A DNA stretch of 64,000 bases from Archivesica marissinica (taxonomy: Eukaryota; Mollusca; Bivalvia; Venerida; Vesicomyidae), in NCBI GenBank assembly GCA_014843695.1, contig CM026390.1, positions 94,659,009 through 94,723,008 on the forward strand. The letters run 5' to 3'. The notes under the pieces are model-generated. The model searched no databases and was not told the DNA's origin. It was given only the letters and a program-made list of their open reading frames with translations. A program made the position numbers and the translations under genes. How positions within the stretch are numbered: position 1 is the stretch's first letter; the number at the start of each line of letters is the position of its first letter. Positions 1-13,800 of this stretch are shown here, one piece after another.

Positions 1-244
1 CAAACACAATTTACGGCAGCTCAGTTGGACAGTCAATTTCTTACTGTCTTAGTTTGAGCATCAATACAGTAAACAAAATACCCAGTTATTGTTAAAATAA
101 TTAATTATAGAAATATATGTGAATTTAATAAGTACATGCAAAATATTAACAATGTGCACATTTATGAATACATCGGGTAAACCGATTCCTAGCAGCTACT
201 GCAGTTTGGTTGAAACTTTCTATAACACTAGTACTGGTTGGAAT

Positions 245-1250
245 AAGCATGGGCTAAGCGTGAACATGGGTAATGAGTGAGCATGGGTTAAGAGTGAGTA
301 TGGGTAATGCGTGAGTATGGGTAATGAGTGAGCATGGATAATGAGTGAGCATGGGTAATGAGTGAGCAAATGAGTGAGCATGGGTAATGAGTGAGCATGG
401 ATAATGAGTGAGCATGGGTAAAGAGTGAGCATGGGTTAAGAGTGAGTATGGGTAATGCGTGAGTATGGGTAATACATGAGTATGGGTAATGAGTGAGCAT
501 GGATAATGAGTGAGCATGGATAATGAGTGAGCATGGGTAATGAGTGAGCATGGATAATGATAGAGCATGGATAATGAGTGAGCATGGGTAATGAGTGAGC
601 ATGGATAATGATAGAGCATGGATAATGAATGAGCATGGGTAATGATAGAGCATGGGTAATGAGTGAGCATGGGTAATGATAGAGCATGGGTAATGAGTGA
701 GCATGGGTAATGAGTGAGTATGTGTAATGAGTGAGCATGGGTAATGAGTGAGCATGGGTAATGAGTGAGCATGGGTAATGAGTGAGCATGGGTAATGAGT
801 GAACATGTGTAATGAGTGAGTATGGGTAATGAGTGAGCATGGGTAATGAGTGAGCATGGGTAATGATAGAGCATGGGTAATGAGTGAGCATGGGTAATGA
901 GTGAGCATGGGTAAAGAGTGAGTATGTGTAAAGAGTGAGCATGGGTAATGAGTGAGCAAATGAGTGAGCATGGGTAATGAGTGAGCATGGGTAATGAGTG
1001 AGCAAATGAGTGATGAGTGAGCATGGATAATGAGTGAGCATGGGTTAAGAGTGAGTATGGGTAATGCATGAGTATGGGTAATGAGTGAGCATGGATAATG
1101 AGTGAGCATGGGTAATGAGTGAGCAAATGAGTGAGCATGGGTAATGAGTGAGCATGGGTAATGAGTGAGCATGGGTAATGAGTGAGCATGGGTAATGAGT
1201 GAGCATGGGTAATGAGTGAGCATGGGTTAAGAGTGAGCATGGGTAATGAG
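245..1250. repeat. 17-bp minisatellite
   Basis: About 55-60 copies of a unit close to GAGCATGGGTAATGAGT. Variants are GGATAAT, GGTTAAG and a GCAAATGAGT truncation. Because 17 is not a multiple of 3, each frame cycles through the same 17-residue peptide, which produces several overlapping stop-free frames on the minus strand. There is no sign of a real gene. It lies in the gene's downstream intron. Confidence 0.95.
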
Positions 1251-1492
1251 TCACTTAGATCCTGTCTAGATGATACACGTAACATAGCCTAGGTGAATCG
1301 GGACATGCAATAATGCACTTGGATCCAGTCTAGATGCACTATATTTTCTTATATTAATATACATAATAGAACACTGATCAATATGAAAATCAGTGTTTGG
1401 TAACATTGTGATGCAGAAGGACTGTAGGATAATTTGATAGATTATGGGACTGGCTATAGTGTTGGTATTTTACCTTTATTTATCACCGTTGT
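1251..1492. other. short unique spacer between two minisatellites
   Basis: AT-rich single-copy sequence with two near copies of a GATCC-TCTAGATG motif (about 1258 and 1322). No coding signal. Confidence 0.5.
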
Positions 1493-2290
1493 GGGGAATA
1501 ATATTATTGGTTGTGGGGAATAATGTGATTGGTTGTGAGGAATAATGTGATTGGTTGTGGGGAATAATGTGATTGGTTGTGAGGAATAATGTGATTGGTT
1601 GTGGGGAATAATGTGATTGGTTGTGAGGAATAATGTGATTGGTTGTGAGGAATAATGTGATTGGTTGTGGGGAATAATGTGACTGGTTGTGGGGAATAAT
1701 GTGATTGGTTGTGAGGAATAATGTGATTGGTTGTGGGGAATAATGTGATTGGATGCAAGGAATAATGTGATTGGTTGTGGGGAATAATGTGATTGGATGC
1801 AAGGAATAATGTGATTGGTTGTGGGGAATAATGTGATTGGTTGTGGGGAATAATGTGATTGGATGCAAGGAATAATGTGATTGGTTGGGAGGAATAATGT
1901 GACTGTTTGTGGTGAATAATGTGATTGGTTGTGAGGAATAATGTGATTGGTTGTGAGGAATAATGTGATTGGATGTGAGGAATAATGTGATTGGTTGTGA
2001 GGAATAATGTGATTGGATGTGAGGAATAATGTGATTGGTTGTGAGGAATAATGTGATTGGATGTGAGGAATAATGTGATTGGTTGTGAGGAATAATGTGA
2101 TTGGATGTGAGGAATAATGTGATTGGATGTGAGGAATAATGTGATTGGATGTGAGGAATAATGTGATTGGATGTGAGGAATAATGTGATTGGTTGTGAGG
2201 AATAATGTGATTGGATGTGAGGAATAATGGGATTGGATGTGAGGAATAATGTGATTGGCTGTGAGGAATAATGGGATGGCTGTGTTGAAT
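1493..2290. repeat. 22-bp minisatellite
   Basis: About 36 copies of a unit like GGAATAATGTGATTGGTTGT plus two bases (GG or GA). GGTTGTGG, GGTTGTGA, GGATGTGA and GGATGCAA subtypes are interspersed. All minus-strand frames stay open (Ile-His-Tyr-Ser-rich peptide); these are repeat artefacts. Confidence 0.95.
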
Positions 2291-3224
2291 AATGGTTGAA
2301 CTGTGTTGGACTGCAGTACTGTGCATGTCGGATGGTGGAATGTTACTGAATTCTTATACCATATCTGGATACTTGAATAGAAAGTTAGATACAAAGTTAT
2401 TGAACAAAATATTGTGGTAGATAAAACAAGAGTGCAAGGCAATGATTATTATGTGTAATGGTGTATGGTGAAACAATAAATCTACTTCATATACCCTAAC
2501 TTAATATATAAAAATAGCATTGAGATCCAACGAAAACTTTGGTGGCTTGAAATCTCGGCACAAACATCCAATGTATTGCCATTAATCTACAGAACTACAC
2601 TGTCTGTGACATTGACAAACATTACCAAAAAGGATACATGTATATTTAATACTGTTTTTGGCTGTTATGATCAACAGTTTACAATTCAAAGATAAACAAT
2701 GTACGTGCACAGTATCAATACACAAAAAAACATTTAAACATTGTTTGAAAATGTGACTACCATTGTTTGAGGACTTTTCAACAATGCACACTACTGCACA
2801 TCCCGCAAACCATGAGGTTCTACAGTAACACATTGCACGCTAGCGGAGCAAATAACGGTCAAATATGTCATGCAATTTCATTAGAATTGTGTCGTAATGA
2901 AATTTCATAATATATTTGCAGAATTTGCGGCTACAAATAAGAAAAAACACATTAATGAATTGTTGTCGTCTGCTACAATTATTTGAACTATTTATAGCAG
3001 TTATTTTACCCAGCATGCAAAGAGCTACATACAAATTGGTCATGTGAAGTATGCATGCAACAAGTACCTATTCTCTGTAAATGCCAATCATGTACTAATA
3101 GTCATTAAGGGGCTATAGTCTTTAAAAGGTGCTACATATTGACCCACAACATATACTTTGAAAATAGATGAAAGAAAGGCATTGACACCACGCTTCTTTT
3201 TATTAAATTAAATATTGGCCCAAC
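2291..3224. other. intronic unique sequence, nothing recognised
   Basis: AT-rich. Short open frames at 2582-2833 and 2840-3043 on the minus strand have no recognisable family, splice context or codon signal. Confidence 0.5.
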
Positions 3225-3712
3225 CAGGATACCTAGAAATAGAAACTTGAGTTTGTATAGGCATGGTTAAAATTAATGAATCTGTAGAACAATCGATTAT
3301 TTGTTGAGCATCATATTGACAATAAAGAATGAATAGTTTAGTCAATATTTTACACAGTTTTTTTTTATGCTATGGGTATCTAGGGAATCTTGGAGTTTTA
3401 TGTACACATGCTATGCAGAAGGACTGGAGAATAATTACTGAAGACAATTTTGACCTGGGTTTGTTTTGGTCGCGAAATTAGGTGACACATTTTTTGGAGG
3501 GCAAAAAAGTTATTATAGATACAATCAATCTTGAAAAATACTCCTAGAAACCCTACCTAGTTACCCATAGCATAACTGTGTAACATATTTACATAAACTG
3601 TTCATTCCTTATGGTCGATATGATGCTCAACAAATAATCGATTGTTCCACAGATTCATTAATTAACCATACCAATTCAAACTCAAGTTTCTATTTGGCTC
3701 AACATGTGTGGC
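3225..3712. mobile_element. foldback element: large inverted repeat
   Basis: The left arm (about 3236-3400) reappears as its reverse complement at about 3541-3705. Matching blocks include AATAGAAACTTGAGTTTG, ATTAATGAATCTGT, CAATCGATTATTTGTTGAGC and ATGCTATGGGTA. The arms are about 160 bp with scattered mismatches around a loop of about 140 bp. It is probably a foldback or MITE-type DNA element; no clear target duplication was found. Confidence 0.75.
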
Positions 3713-4845
3713 AATTAAACTTGTATTTTCCTGTCCAGTTATTTTGTCGACAACAATACTGGAAGCTATATAAACACACCACAATTTCATGCTTTGATTT
3801 CCCCAGTGTTTAGGAGAACTGCCTATAGAGTTCACGGTTTATCTTGCTACAAGTGGTACCATGAGTAGAATATGTGCAGGTACACATGCAGGCACACTGC
3901 TGGCTGGGAATCATTACATAATAATTCATTCTATTTTCCTTTTTCCACCGCATGCTTAGATCTCCACCAATACATGTATAAACATATACAAACTTTAAAG
4001 CAAAAACAGTATAAAAAAAGAAAACCTTTTTTACGAAAGTAAGCTTGATTGCTATAATTAATGTTTTTCATTCTCAACTTATTGATTACAACGGCTGTAG
4101 CCAGTGCCCGACATATAACACTTTTCTCAGATCTCAAACTCAAGCTCAAATGATTTGATTGGTTGATTCTGAGTTTTACTGCCAGCTGAACCAATCAGAA
4201 GCTTGATTTGGAGTTTGAGATAGGAGAAAGGTTTTATAACCTTGAGGCCAGGTTTTGAACCTATACCTTCCAATCCCTATACATGTACATCTCCAGTAGT
4301 GATCTTTATGAAACTGTACTGTACATTATATGATACTTTCGGCTTAAATTCCGAAAGCAGCCACTTTCCAAATTGCCATAGCCTGACCAATACAGAGCGC
4401 CAATTTCAATACATTATGTACGGGTACACAATCTGAAACCTCACTTCAGTTGTTCAATTATAACAGCTATATATATATGACTGTCCGATTAGCGCAGTGG
4501 TTAGCGTTATTTTGCCTACATTGTGCATCTGAACTACTAGTACTGCAGATGTACATGGCATATGGAGTGAAGAGAATGAACTATCATACAAAACACACTG
4601 TAAAATAATGTATCTAGGGTACAATGAGACAGGTAGATTAGATAATACTCGCGAATGCCATATTTATACACGTCGTTCATGCACACAAACCATCATAAAA
4701 CCATAACATGCGAAGCATCATTTACCAGTAAATATTTGTTAACAAAATTGATGGCCAGTTTTCAAATTTATGAAACACGAATAACACTGTAAAAATTGAC
4801 ATCGCGAATCCACCACAATCTACAGGTAAGTAGGTCATCACTTAC
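3713..4845. other. intronic unique sequence with a tRNA-like fragment
   Basis: Mostly single-copy AT-rich DNA. At 4481-4510 a short tRNA-head-like stretch (CCGATTAGCGCAGTGGTTAG) resembles the 5' end of the SINEs elsewhere in the window, without the rest of the element. No gene is seen other than the exon that follows. Confidence 0.5.
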
Positions 4846-4893
4846 CGACATTTCTATGCCAGCCTGGGACTTATCTTTCCCCTCATCAACAGA
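4846..4893 (-). CDS. ATP6V0A1-like: V-ATPase subunit a, exon 16 (variable cytosolic loop)
   Basis: Forty-eight nucleotides, phase 0 to 0, encoding [16 protein letters not shown]. It is preceded by a pyrimidine-rich tract ending CTATGCAG and followed by a strong donor GTAAGTGATG. Position in gene order and charged composition fit the poorly conserved loop between the KPFYLLSKH helix and the C-terminal helices. Sequence conservation alone would not identify it. As its length is a multiple of 3 and its phase symmetric, it could be an alternative cassette exon. Confidence 0.65.
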
Positions 4894-7800
4894 CTGCATA
4901 GAAAATGTTCGAAACAGTGAAAATAAGCAAACATAACAGAAACTATAATAATATAATTTGTTTGTCTCCGACAGTTCAGTATGTCTCCCCCACCCCCACG
5001 TAATGGCCAGTGTAAACACCACACAAAATTAATAAAACAAAAGACAATGTGCATGATAAGGCCGGGTACCAATAATTGTATGCTGCTGACATGTGGCCAG
5101 GTTATTAGCAGAAATAGCACCGACACACGTCAGTATGCAGCTTATCAGACCGGGAAGTCACGACAGTACCGGTATATGCTTGGCTACTTGATATACCAAG
5201 TCTATTATAATTGAATGAAAAGTGTAAGAGAGTCTGGATCCACAAGGTTTAAAAAACTTCATTAAGCTGAATTGGACGAGATCTGTTATATGTTATATTT
5301 CGGGTTTTACGCCTGCATCAGCACCATTTCGGGCTATATCGCCGGCGGGCAGATTACTTAACAACAGCTTTCCTGGACAGGCTCCAGCGGTTAACCAGTA
5401 CTTGGGTGCACCAACCTCCGCAAGAAACTGCCAACTTTTTCATATAAATGAAACACAGCATGAGCAGGGCTCGAACCCGTGACCATCAGTGATGATAGGA
5501 CGAGACCTGTACTAGGTGTTAAAGCCGCAAGAATGTGTGATGAACGGATATATAGATGCATACATCGATGGTCCAAACACTATGCCTATCTGCTAGGGAT
5601 ATAAATTCTATAAACTATCACAACTAGTCATGGTACCGATTATTCATGTGAAGTTTTGTGTAAATCTGCAAATGAGTTTTGGAGATGAAGTGCAGACAAA
5701 CCTTGTGTAAACAGACAATGAAGGGGGAGACATGGTAATATATACAAGAACACTTAACATCTAACTAAGCATATATACCAAGTTTTTAAAGCAATCCGAC
5801 ATTAATACCGGGGTAAATAATGACTTAGCCAAACACAAACATTTCTTTGACAATGTTATTTTACTTATGTTACTTTCCAAACATTGAGTGACTGCAGCCA
5901 ACATTAATCATCCTCGATGTGGTCGATTACTGCCTTAAAAACTTAGTATCACTTGGTCAGATTGCATCGAGACACAAAGCAAGCAAACTGTAAACACAAG
6001 AACATTAAAACATAACTCTAGAGGAATAGTATAATACCGGTCATCATGGAGACACGTTGTGAAAGCTGGGGTCAGATGAGCCGAGGCCGAGCGAACTCAA
6101 GCCGAAGAAACGACAGAAGCGAAAGGCATCAATCAAACGGGATGACTCGATCTGCACCTGCGATGACTGCAACAGAGACTGCCACTCAAGAATAGGCCTA
6201 CTCAGTCACCGCAGAAGATGTTCCTCAACAAGAGCGCAATCCATCGTCTCATAAGACGGACGGAGGCTGATGATGAGAGCAATAGTAACATCCATTTGTC
6301 AAGAAATCTTTTGTCATTGGGATTTGTAGAACTTGTATTCACTTGCAAACACGAGCACCACCAGCATGAGACTATTGCGTTCCAATACAATGAACTGAGT
6401 GATGAATGAATGCATCCAAATTATTGCGGTTGTAGGTCTTCTAAGCTAGTGAGATTTGGAGGGGACGGCACGTATTGTGTTCAAGAGCAGACATGGTAAA
6501 AGAATGGGTCAAAACTGCAGCCTAAATGTTCCAACAAACCAATGATAGGGAAGAGTCTGATTGTAACACCATGCCCAAAGAGAGGGAAGTGTCTGGTTGT
6601 AACACCATGCCCAAAGAGAGGGAAGTGTCTGGTTGTAACACCATGCCCAAAGAGAGGGAAGTGTCTGGTTGTAACACCATGCCCAAAGAGAGGGAAGTGT
6701 CTGGTTGTAACACCATGCCCAAAGAGAGGGAAGTGTCTGGTTGTAACACCATGCCCAAAGAGAGGGAAGTGTCTGGTTGTAACACCATGCCCAAAGAGAG
6801 GGAAGTGTCTGGTTGTAACACCATGCCCAAAGAGAGGGAAGTGTCTGGTTGTAACACCATGCCCAAAGAGAGGGAAGTGTCTGGTTGTAACACCATGCCC
6901 AAAGAGAGGGAAGTGTCTGGTTGTAACACCATGCCCAAAGAGAGGGAAGTGTCTGGTTGTAACACCATGCCCAAAGAGAGGGAAGTGTCTGGTTGTAACA
7001 CCATGCCCAAAGATAGGGAAGTGTCTGGTTGTAACACCATGCCCAAAGAGATGGGAGAGCCCACTGGTATTGATAAGGCCCTCAGGTTCTTTTACGTGTC
7101 TGTGAAAAACACATGTGACCCTCGTCTCGGCCAACAACTTTTAACAGGCTGGGTAATACTAGATAAGTGTCATAAGTGAACTTGTCAGCAATAAAGATGG
7201 CCATAAAATTATAATGTTTGAGTTAGAGAGAAATACTGTATGGGTGAACAGATGGTTGGACAGACAGTGCCATGCAAGAACATGTAGTAGATTAATTACC
7301 AGTAGTCAAACAGACACAATTTTAAGAAAAGTTAATTAAAGCGACACTACATCAGTGAAAATGCAAATTTATACAGAATGTAATTTCCTATTATATGGTA
7401 TAATTTTCCCCCAAATATTTACCACAAAAACTGAGTATTTCAACTATTAACAAGCGTCATATACGCGGCTTGTTGACATAATAAAATAATGTAAACAGGG
7501 TTGACATACATGCGTAATACAACCTGTGTATCCCGAATAACAAGATTTATGGTACAGATTTACCGTTATATCTCACATTTGTGCCTATGCATATTTATTT
7601 GTAGACTAATCTTAGTTAAATTTATTATCTCTAAGCGACAGTATCAAGCACTTAGTATTGACTACAATGTAATGTCGCTTTACGGGATCAAAAAGGTATA
7701 TGTATTTATTAGAAAGAAACGTTGCTCTATATTTACATACGTTTCTCTATATTTACATACGATAAAACAATTTGAAATCCATCAAGTTTAAGCAGTTCAT

Positions 7801-10800
7801 CAATTTTAGTATAAACAGAGAAGCATTTAATACCCATGTCAATAATTCTATAAACAAACAATTCCGATTAACAGTTGTCATAGCAACACTATGTTAGGCA
7901 TCACGAGCCACTGTAGATGCTATGCATATATATATACATACCGTTATAGTTAAAATACACGCTGATGTGCCCGTATCGAGAAGTATCATGCCAAAATAGT
8001 GTGAGATATTAGCCTGCAAGATTACAGGGTACAAACACAGCCAATTCTCCGGTTTCCTCCCACACGAGTGACCACATTTACCATTTACGCTTTCATCCGC
8101 ACCAACGAGAGTGATTAATAGAAGTTGTTAAAGCTTGCTTCGCAATCGTTGTAAAATAAATGAAGTTTAAAATAATTTTTAAAAACCGACGATACACTGG
8201 AGGCTCGATGAAAGCATGTCTGAGAAACAGCTGGATTCTTCTACCGTGTGACCATGAAAAGTGATTCCAGCACAGACAAACCACTCACATGAACATCGAG
8301 GGTTCATCTCCGGTAAGCATGTCCGAGAAACAGCTGGATTCTTCTACCGTGTGACCATGAAAAGTGATTCCAGCACAGACAAACCACTTACATGAAAATC
8401 GAGGGTTCATCGGGACACTATTGTATCATGTTCTTTAATTATATGCATATACAGTAAAACCCCTCTAATCCGGAATCCCATACAAACAGGATTCTTTCTC
8501 TAGTCCCAGATGTTCCCCTCTATTTTCATAGTAACAAAATCCCCTCTAATCCGGAACCCCTCTACTCTGGAAAACTGATGAATTTCATAATATTTTGCAC
8601 ATTTTAAACACAAAATGACCTCTCTAAACCGCAGGTTCGATCCCCTGTCTGACCCTAATAAAATTAACAGATTTTAGACAAGACTTTAAACCGAGGTCTC
8701 ACGTCGGTGCTTTACACCTTGCACGTGAAAGAACTAGAGGAGACTCTGAAATGGGTCTCTGTCTGTATCATTGCTATATCCTCCAAAAATCTAAAATGAC
8801 TAATCTCTTCAGGAAGTGTCGTTCATATGGGCAAACGGTAGCGACGAAAAATAAACGTAAACACAAACCCTTTTAAATTATTATTTTCAGTTTATCCACA
8901 AAACAATATTGTTCATTCTCATTAAAAGTGATTTGATTACAATACGAGGCACGGCAGCACTTCCATATACGATGGATAGAATTAGCTTTACAGGGCAAAC
9001 TGAAACTGATTAATGAATTTGAGACCTTGCCACAGCTATAATTATAGTATGATGTACATGCATAAAATATTAATATTAAACATAAAACCCCTCTAATCCG
9101 GAACCCCCTCTAAACCACACTTTTTATCTGGTACGCACAAAGTCCGGATTAAAGGGATTTTACTGTACAATAGTTTCACGATAAAGCCTCAAAATGGTGC
9201 TGCCTTTAGTAGTCATTTTAATAACACAAAGCTCAGTCTGGCGTGGCTTGTACCCTGGGATCCATGTTTCTTACAACACAAACACAAAGCTCAGTCTGGC
9301 GTGGCTTGTACCCTGGGATCCATGTTTCTTACAACACAAACACAAAGCTCAGTCTGGCGTGGCTTGTACCTTGGGATCCATGTTTCTTACAACACAAACA
9401 CAATAAATTTATAAAATAATCTGAAAACAATGCTCTACAACAACAACTGAATGTGTATTATACGATGCAACAGAATACATATATACTCGTACACAAAAAA
9501 GTACATACTTCCTTCCCTGGAAGGACCTCGTGCTGCACGAGTCGCTCATGTGACACGGCATGCAGGCCTTGCTTTCTCTGAAATAACATAATGCAGTTCA
9601 TATTTAATCCGTTTGAGTAATATTCTATTGTAGATTCTGTCATAAATAATGAATATGACTTACAACACTGCTCACATTCAAGGTAGACCGACTTTTAACA
9701 CTGCTCACATTCAAGGTAGACTGACTTACAACACTGCTCACATTCAAGGTAGACTGACTTACAACACTGCTCACATTCAAGGTAGACTGACTTACAACAC
9801 TGCTCACATTCAAGGTAGACTGACTTACAACACTCATCACATTCAAGGTAGACTGACTTACAACACTGCTCACATTCAAGGTAGACTGACTTACAACACT
9901 GCTCACATTCAAGGTAGACTGACTTACAACACTCATCACATTCAAGGTAGACTGACTTACAACACTGCTCACATTCAAGGTAGACTGACTTACAACACTG
10001 CTCACATTCAAGGTAGACTGACTTATGACACTACTCACATTCAAGGTAGACTGTCTTATAACACTGCTCACATTCAAGGTAGACTGACTTACAACACTGA
10101 TCACATTCAAGGTAGACTGACTTACAACACTGCTCACATTCAAGGTAGACTGACTTACAAAACTGATCACATTCAAGGTAGACTGTCTTACAACACTGCT
10201 CACATTCAAGGTAAACTGACTTACAACACTGCTCACATTCAAGGTAGATTGTCTTACAACACTGCTCACATTCAAGGTAGACTTGACTTACAACACTGCT
10301 CACATTCAAGGTAGACTGACTTTCAAAACTGATCACATTCAAGGTAGACCGACTTACAACACTGCTCACATTCAAGGTAGATTGACTTACAACACTGCTC
10401 ACATTCAAGGTAGACCGACTTACAAAACTGCTCACATTCAAGGTAGACTGACTTACAAAACTGATCACATTCAAGGTAGACTGACTTACAACACTGCACA
10501 CATTCAAGGTAGACTGACTTACAAAACTGATCACATTCAAGGTAGACTGACTTACAACACTGCTCACATTCAAGGTAGATCGAATGACTTTAAAGATTGA
10601 CAATATTCAAAGTAGACTGTGTCTTTCATGAGTAACAACATTCAATGATTCAAGGTAGAATCACTTCACGACTTAAATATGACTTTCTGTAATTTAATGT
10701 AACAAAACAAGTATTAAAATATCAACAAAAATATATTTTCAGTCCGCATTGGACAAACACACACAGGGTAATTCTATGCTAGAGGATGACTTGCGTACTT

Positions 10801-13800
10801 ACATACTGGTACACTACCAAACAAAAATAAGTACTAATAAGTAATGAAGCTCGATATCACACATCGTGTCATAATTAACAATTCTTTTTTTGTGCATTTT
10901 ACATCATAACACAATTTCATTCCTAACTAACAGAAAAATTTATAAGCAAATATGCCAAAGATGCTGGCGCATTATCAATTTCATGATCTTGTGAATATAA
11001 ATGTACAATATGTGTATGCTATATAGCGAACATATGAACGTTTACATATTTATCCAATACGCTAATTTAAATATTAAATACTTAGCAACTCTTTAAAGAT
11101 TTATGTAGAAATGTAGCGCTATAAAAGAATAAATTGTTTCCTTATTTTTGATGGGTAGTGTACATGTACAATAATGTTCTAGCCACTTCAACAACACTGA
11201 TACTCTAACTGTATTTCCTGTGCAGTAATACCATTATATAATACACGCAGTATGAAATGGATGCATTAAATCACCTGACTTCTCAACATGGGTACTCACT
11301 CCATGCCACCTTATACAGGACAAAGTTCCTACAGTGGAAGTCATGATAGCGCAGTGGAAGCGCGAGATAGTTGTCAGATTACTATTGGCCAAATTTGGCA
11401 ACAGTCCACCTATCATTAAGAAAGTTATTTCACATTACAGGTAAAAAGTAGATCCACTCTCAACAGGTAAATACCTCAATGTCAATACCTAAGTAAATGC
11501 CAGGATTATTCATGCGTAAAATGCCTGGAGATCTCAGACAGAGGTAAAGGTCATTTATAATGTCTCCTGCCAAGTTTCAGAAGTAAATGCACGATGGTCT
11601 CAAGCCAAGTTTCATCAATTTCAACCGTTTCAGAGATGTTTTGGAAAGGACTGCTATGGGATAATAACTGCTGGCTAACCATCTATACCAATGACTCACA
11701 CAGAATTTGAGCTGCTCATATGGTGTCGAGCTCACATGGAGCTGGGCTCACACGGAGCTGGGCTCACAAAGCTAGGCTCACAAATCTTGTGGCTCACGAG
11801 CAGGGGCATTTGTGAATTAAGGAGTATTATAACTAAAATTTATAAAATTTATAATTATATGAAAAACTTCTCACAAAGAATGAAATGGTGCTATAAACGC
11901 TGACCCTGTCCAGGTTTAGTACAATCCATGCAGAACAATAACTGGGTAACATTCTCATTGTTTGTAATGCTTGGTATCATCAAGTCTTAATTATTTAATT
12001 TTCTTTCATAATTTATATATGTGACTGCATCACTTATTTTTAAATTTTGCTGCATTCTTATTGGCCCTTAGCAAATGACCTGAAATAGCAGGTTGACCTT
12101 AGCATAATCTATTTAAGTTTTACATGTAATCTATGTGGTAAGTGATACCTGTATTGCTAACTACCGAATATATATATATATTCTATGTGGTAAGTGATAT
12201 CTGTATTGCTAACTACCGAATATATATATATATTCTATGTGGTAAGTGATATCTGTATTGCTAACTACCGAATATATATATATATTCTATGTGGTAAGTG
12301 ATATCTGTATTGCTAACTACCGAATATATATATATATTCTATGTGGTAAGTGATATCTGTATTGCTAACTACCGAATATATATATATATTCTATGTGGTA
12401 AGTGATATCTGTATTGCTAACTACCGAATATATATATATATGTTATATTTATAACGCTTTATGCATTTCTTCAATTTTAAGCTGTGGGGTATCGTCTTTC
12501 TAGATAATATAGATAGTGCATGAAAATAATCTCCAAAACAGCTCCAACCAATACCAAGCATCTTATCTCACTTACTGTAAAATATTACCGTATTTGTTGG
12601 AACTATGCGCTATCAGGTCATTATAAAATGCCATAGAGGGGTCAATGAAGTTATATTCATACCAAATCTCACAGCCGATACATTATGGCTTAGGCTAATT
12701 AAACTATTTATAGCTTGCAAATATTTGGACGAAAAACATACGGAAGTTATTTCTAATGCCCTTTTGTGATCGAAACACTGTAAGATGTTCTGGTCAACAT
12801 TCTATCTGTCAATATCTGCATGTAAACTGGAATATCATTGCTCTAGCTAACAAAGGGGTTTAAGGGGCACAAAGATGCAACAGTACAGTAACACACAAAT
12901 TTTAACATCTTTTTCACAATGCTGCTCTCTAAATATTTGGAATACATAAATATGTATGTGTCTGATTTCTCTTGCATCTCCGATATTACAACAATTATAA
13001 CTACACAGACACGCCTTCTTCAACTATGTGACATTACTCCTTGGAAACCAATTTCTATTTTTAGCAACAGTGACCTTAACATTGAAGTCGAAGCTATGAA
13101 TCTGTTTGTTGTGTATTACATATCAAAAGGTTATGGTGTAAATTATGCAAAGGTACACATTTCAAGATCAGTCCCATATATGACCAAGTTCTTGTGTGGA
13201 AACCGTTCTTCAAGTGTTATGACAGTGACCTTGAATATGATGAACAGACCTGGACGTAGTGCATGACACGTTGATAGGATATGTTGATCATTTGTGAAAA
13301 TATATATTATGTATCCGGTACAATGGCAGTTGTTGAACAAAAATCATTGTTCTTATTTGAGTAACCATGACATTTCACAAATGGCCTTGAGATTATGTAT
13401 TTAATTTTGTTATGGTGATCACTTGTGACGTGACTGGAAAACAATTAAAGGTATTAGCGACAAATTTAAAAGACCAAATCCAGACTAAATCTTTAATTAC
13501 ATATAGGGGCGTACAACTGAAATATGCTTGGTTGACCATCCTAGGGCCGGACACTACTACTCAAATATGCCTGGTTGACCATCCTCAGGCCATACTACTC
13601 AAAAATGACTGGTTGACCATCCTAGGCACATACTACTCAAAAATGCCTGGTTGGTAAGCCCGTTAAATACATTGTGCATATAAACTGTGCATAAACACAT
13701 GTGGTCATGTTTCATCAATGCTGGATAACAGCTAAAGCAATAGATGGTGCTATTTGTGCAGTGTAGGGGCTATAAAATTCTGCTTATAGTGATAGTTGTC

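Noticed and set aside
220..2442. Histidine-, serine- and proline-rich long frames on the minus strand
   Set aside because: Every frame of the 17- and 22-bp arrays gives the same cyclic peptide; there is no start context, domain or splice logic.
12126..12445. GTAAGT in each 52-bp unit as a donor array
   Set aside because: The motif lies on the plus strand, antisense to the host gene, and no exon-like sequence precedes it.
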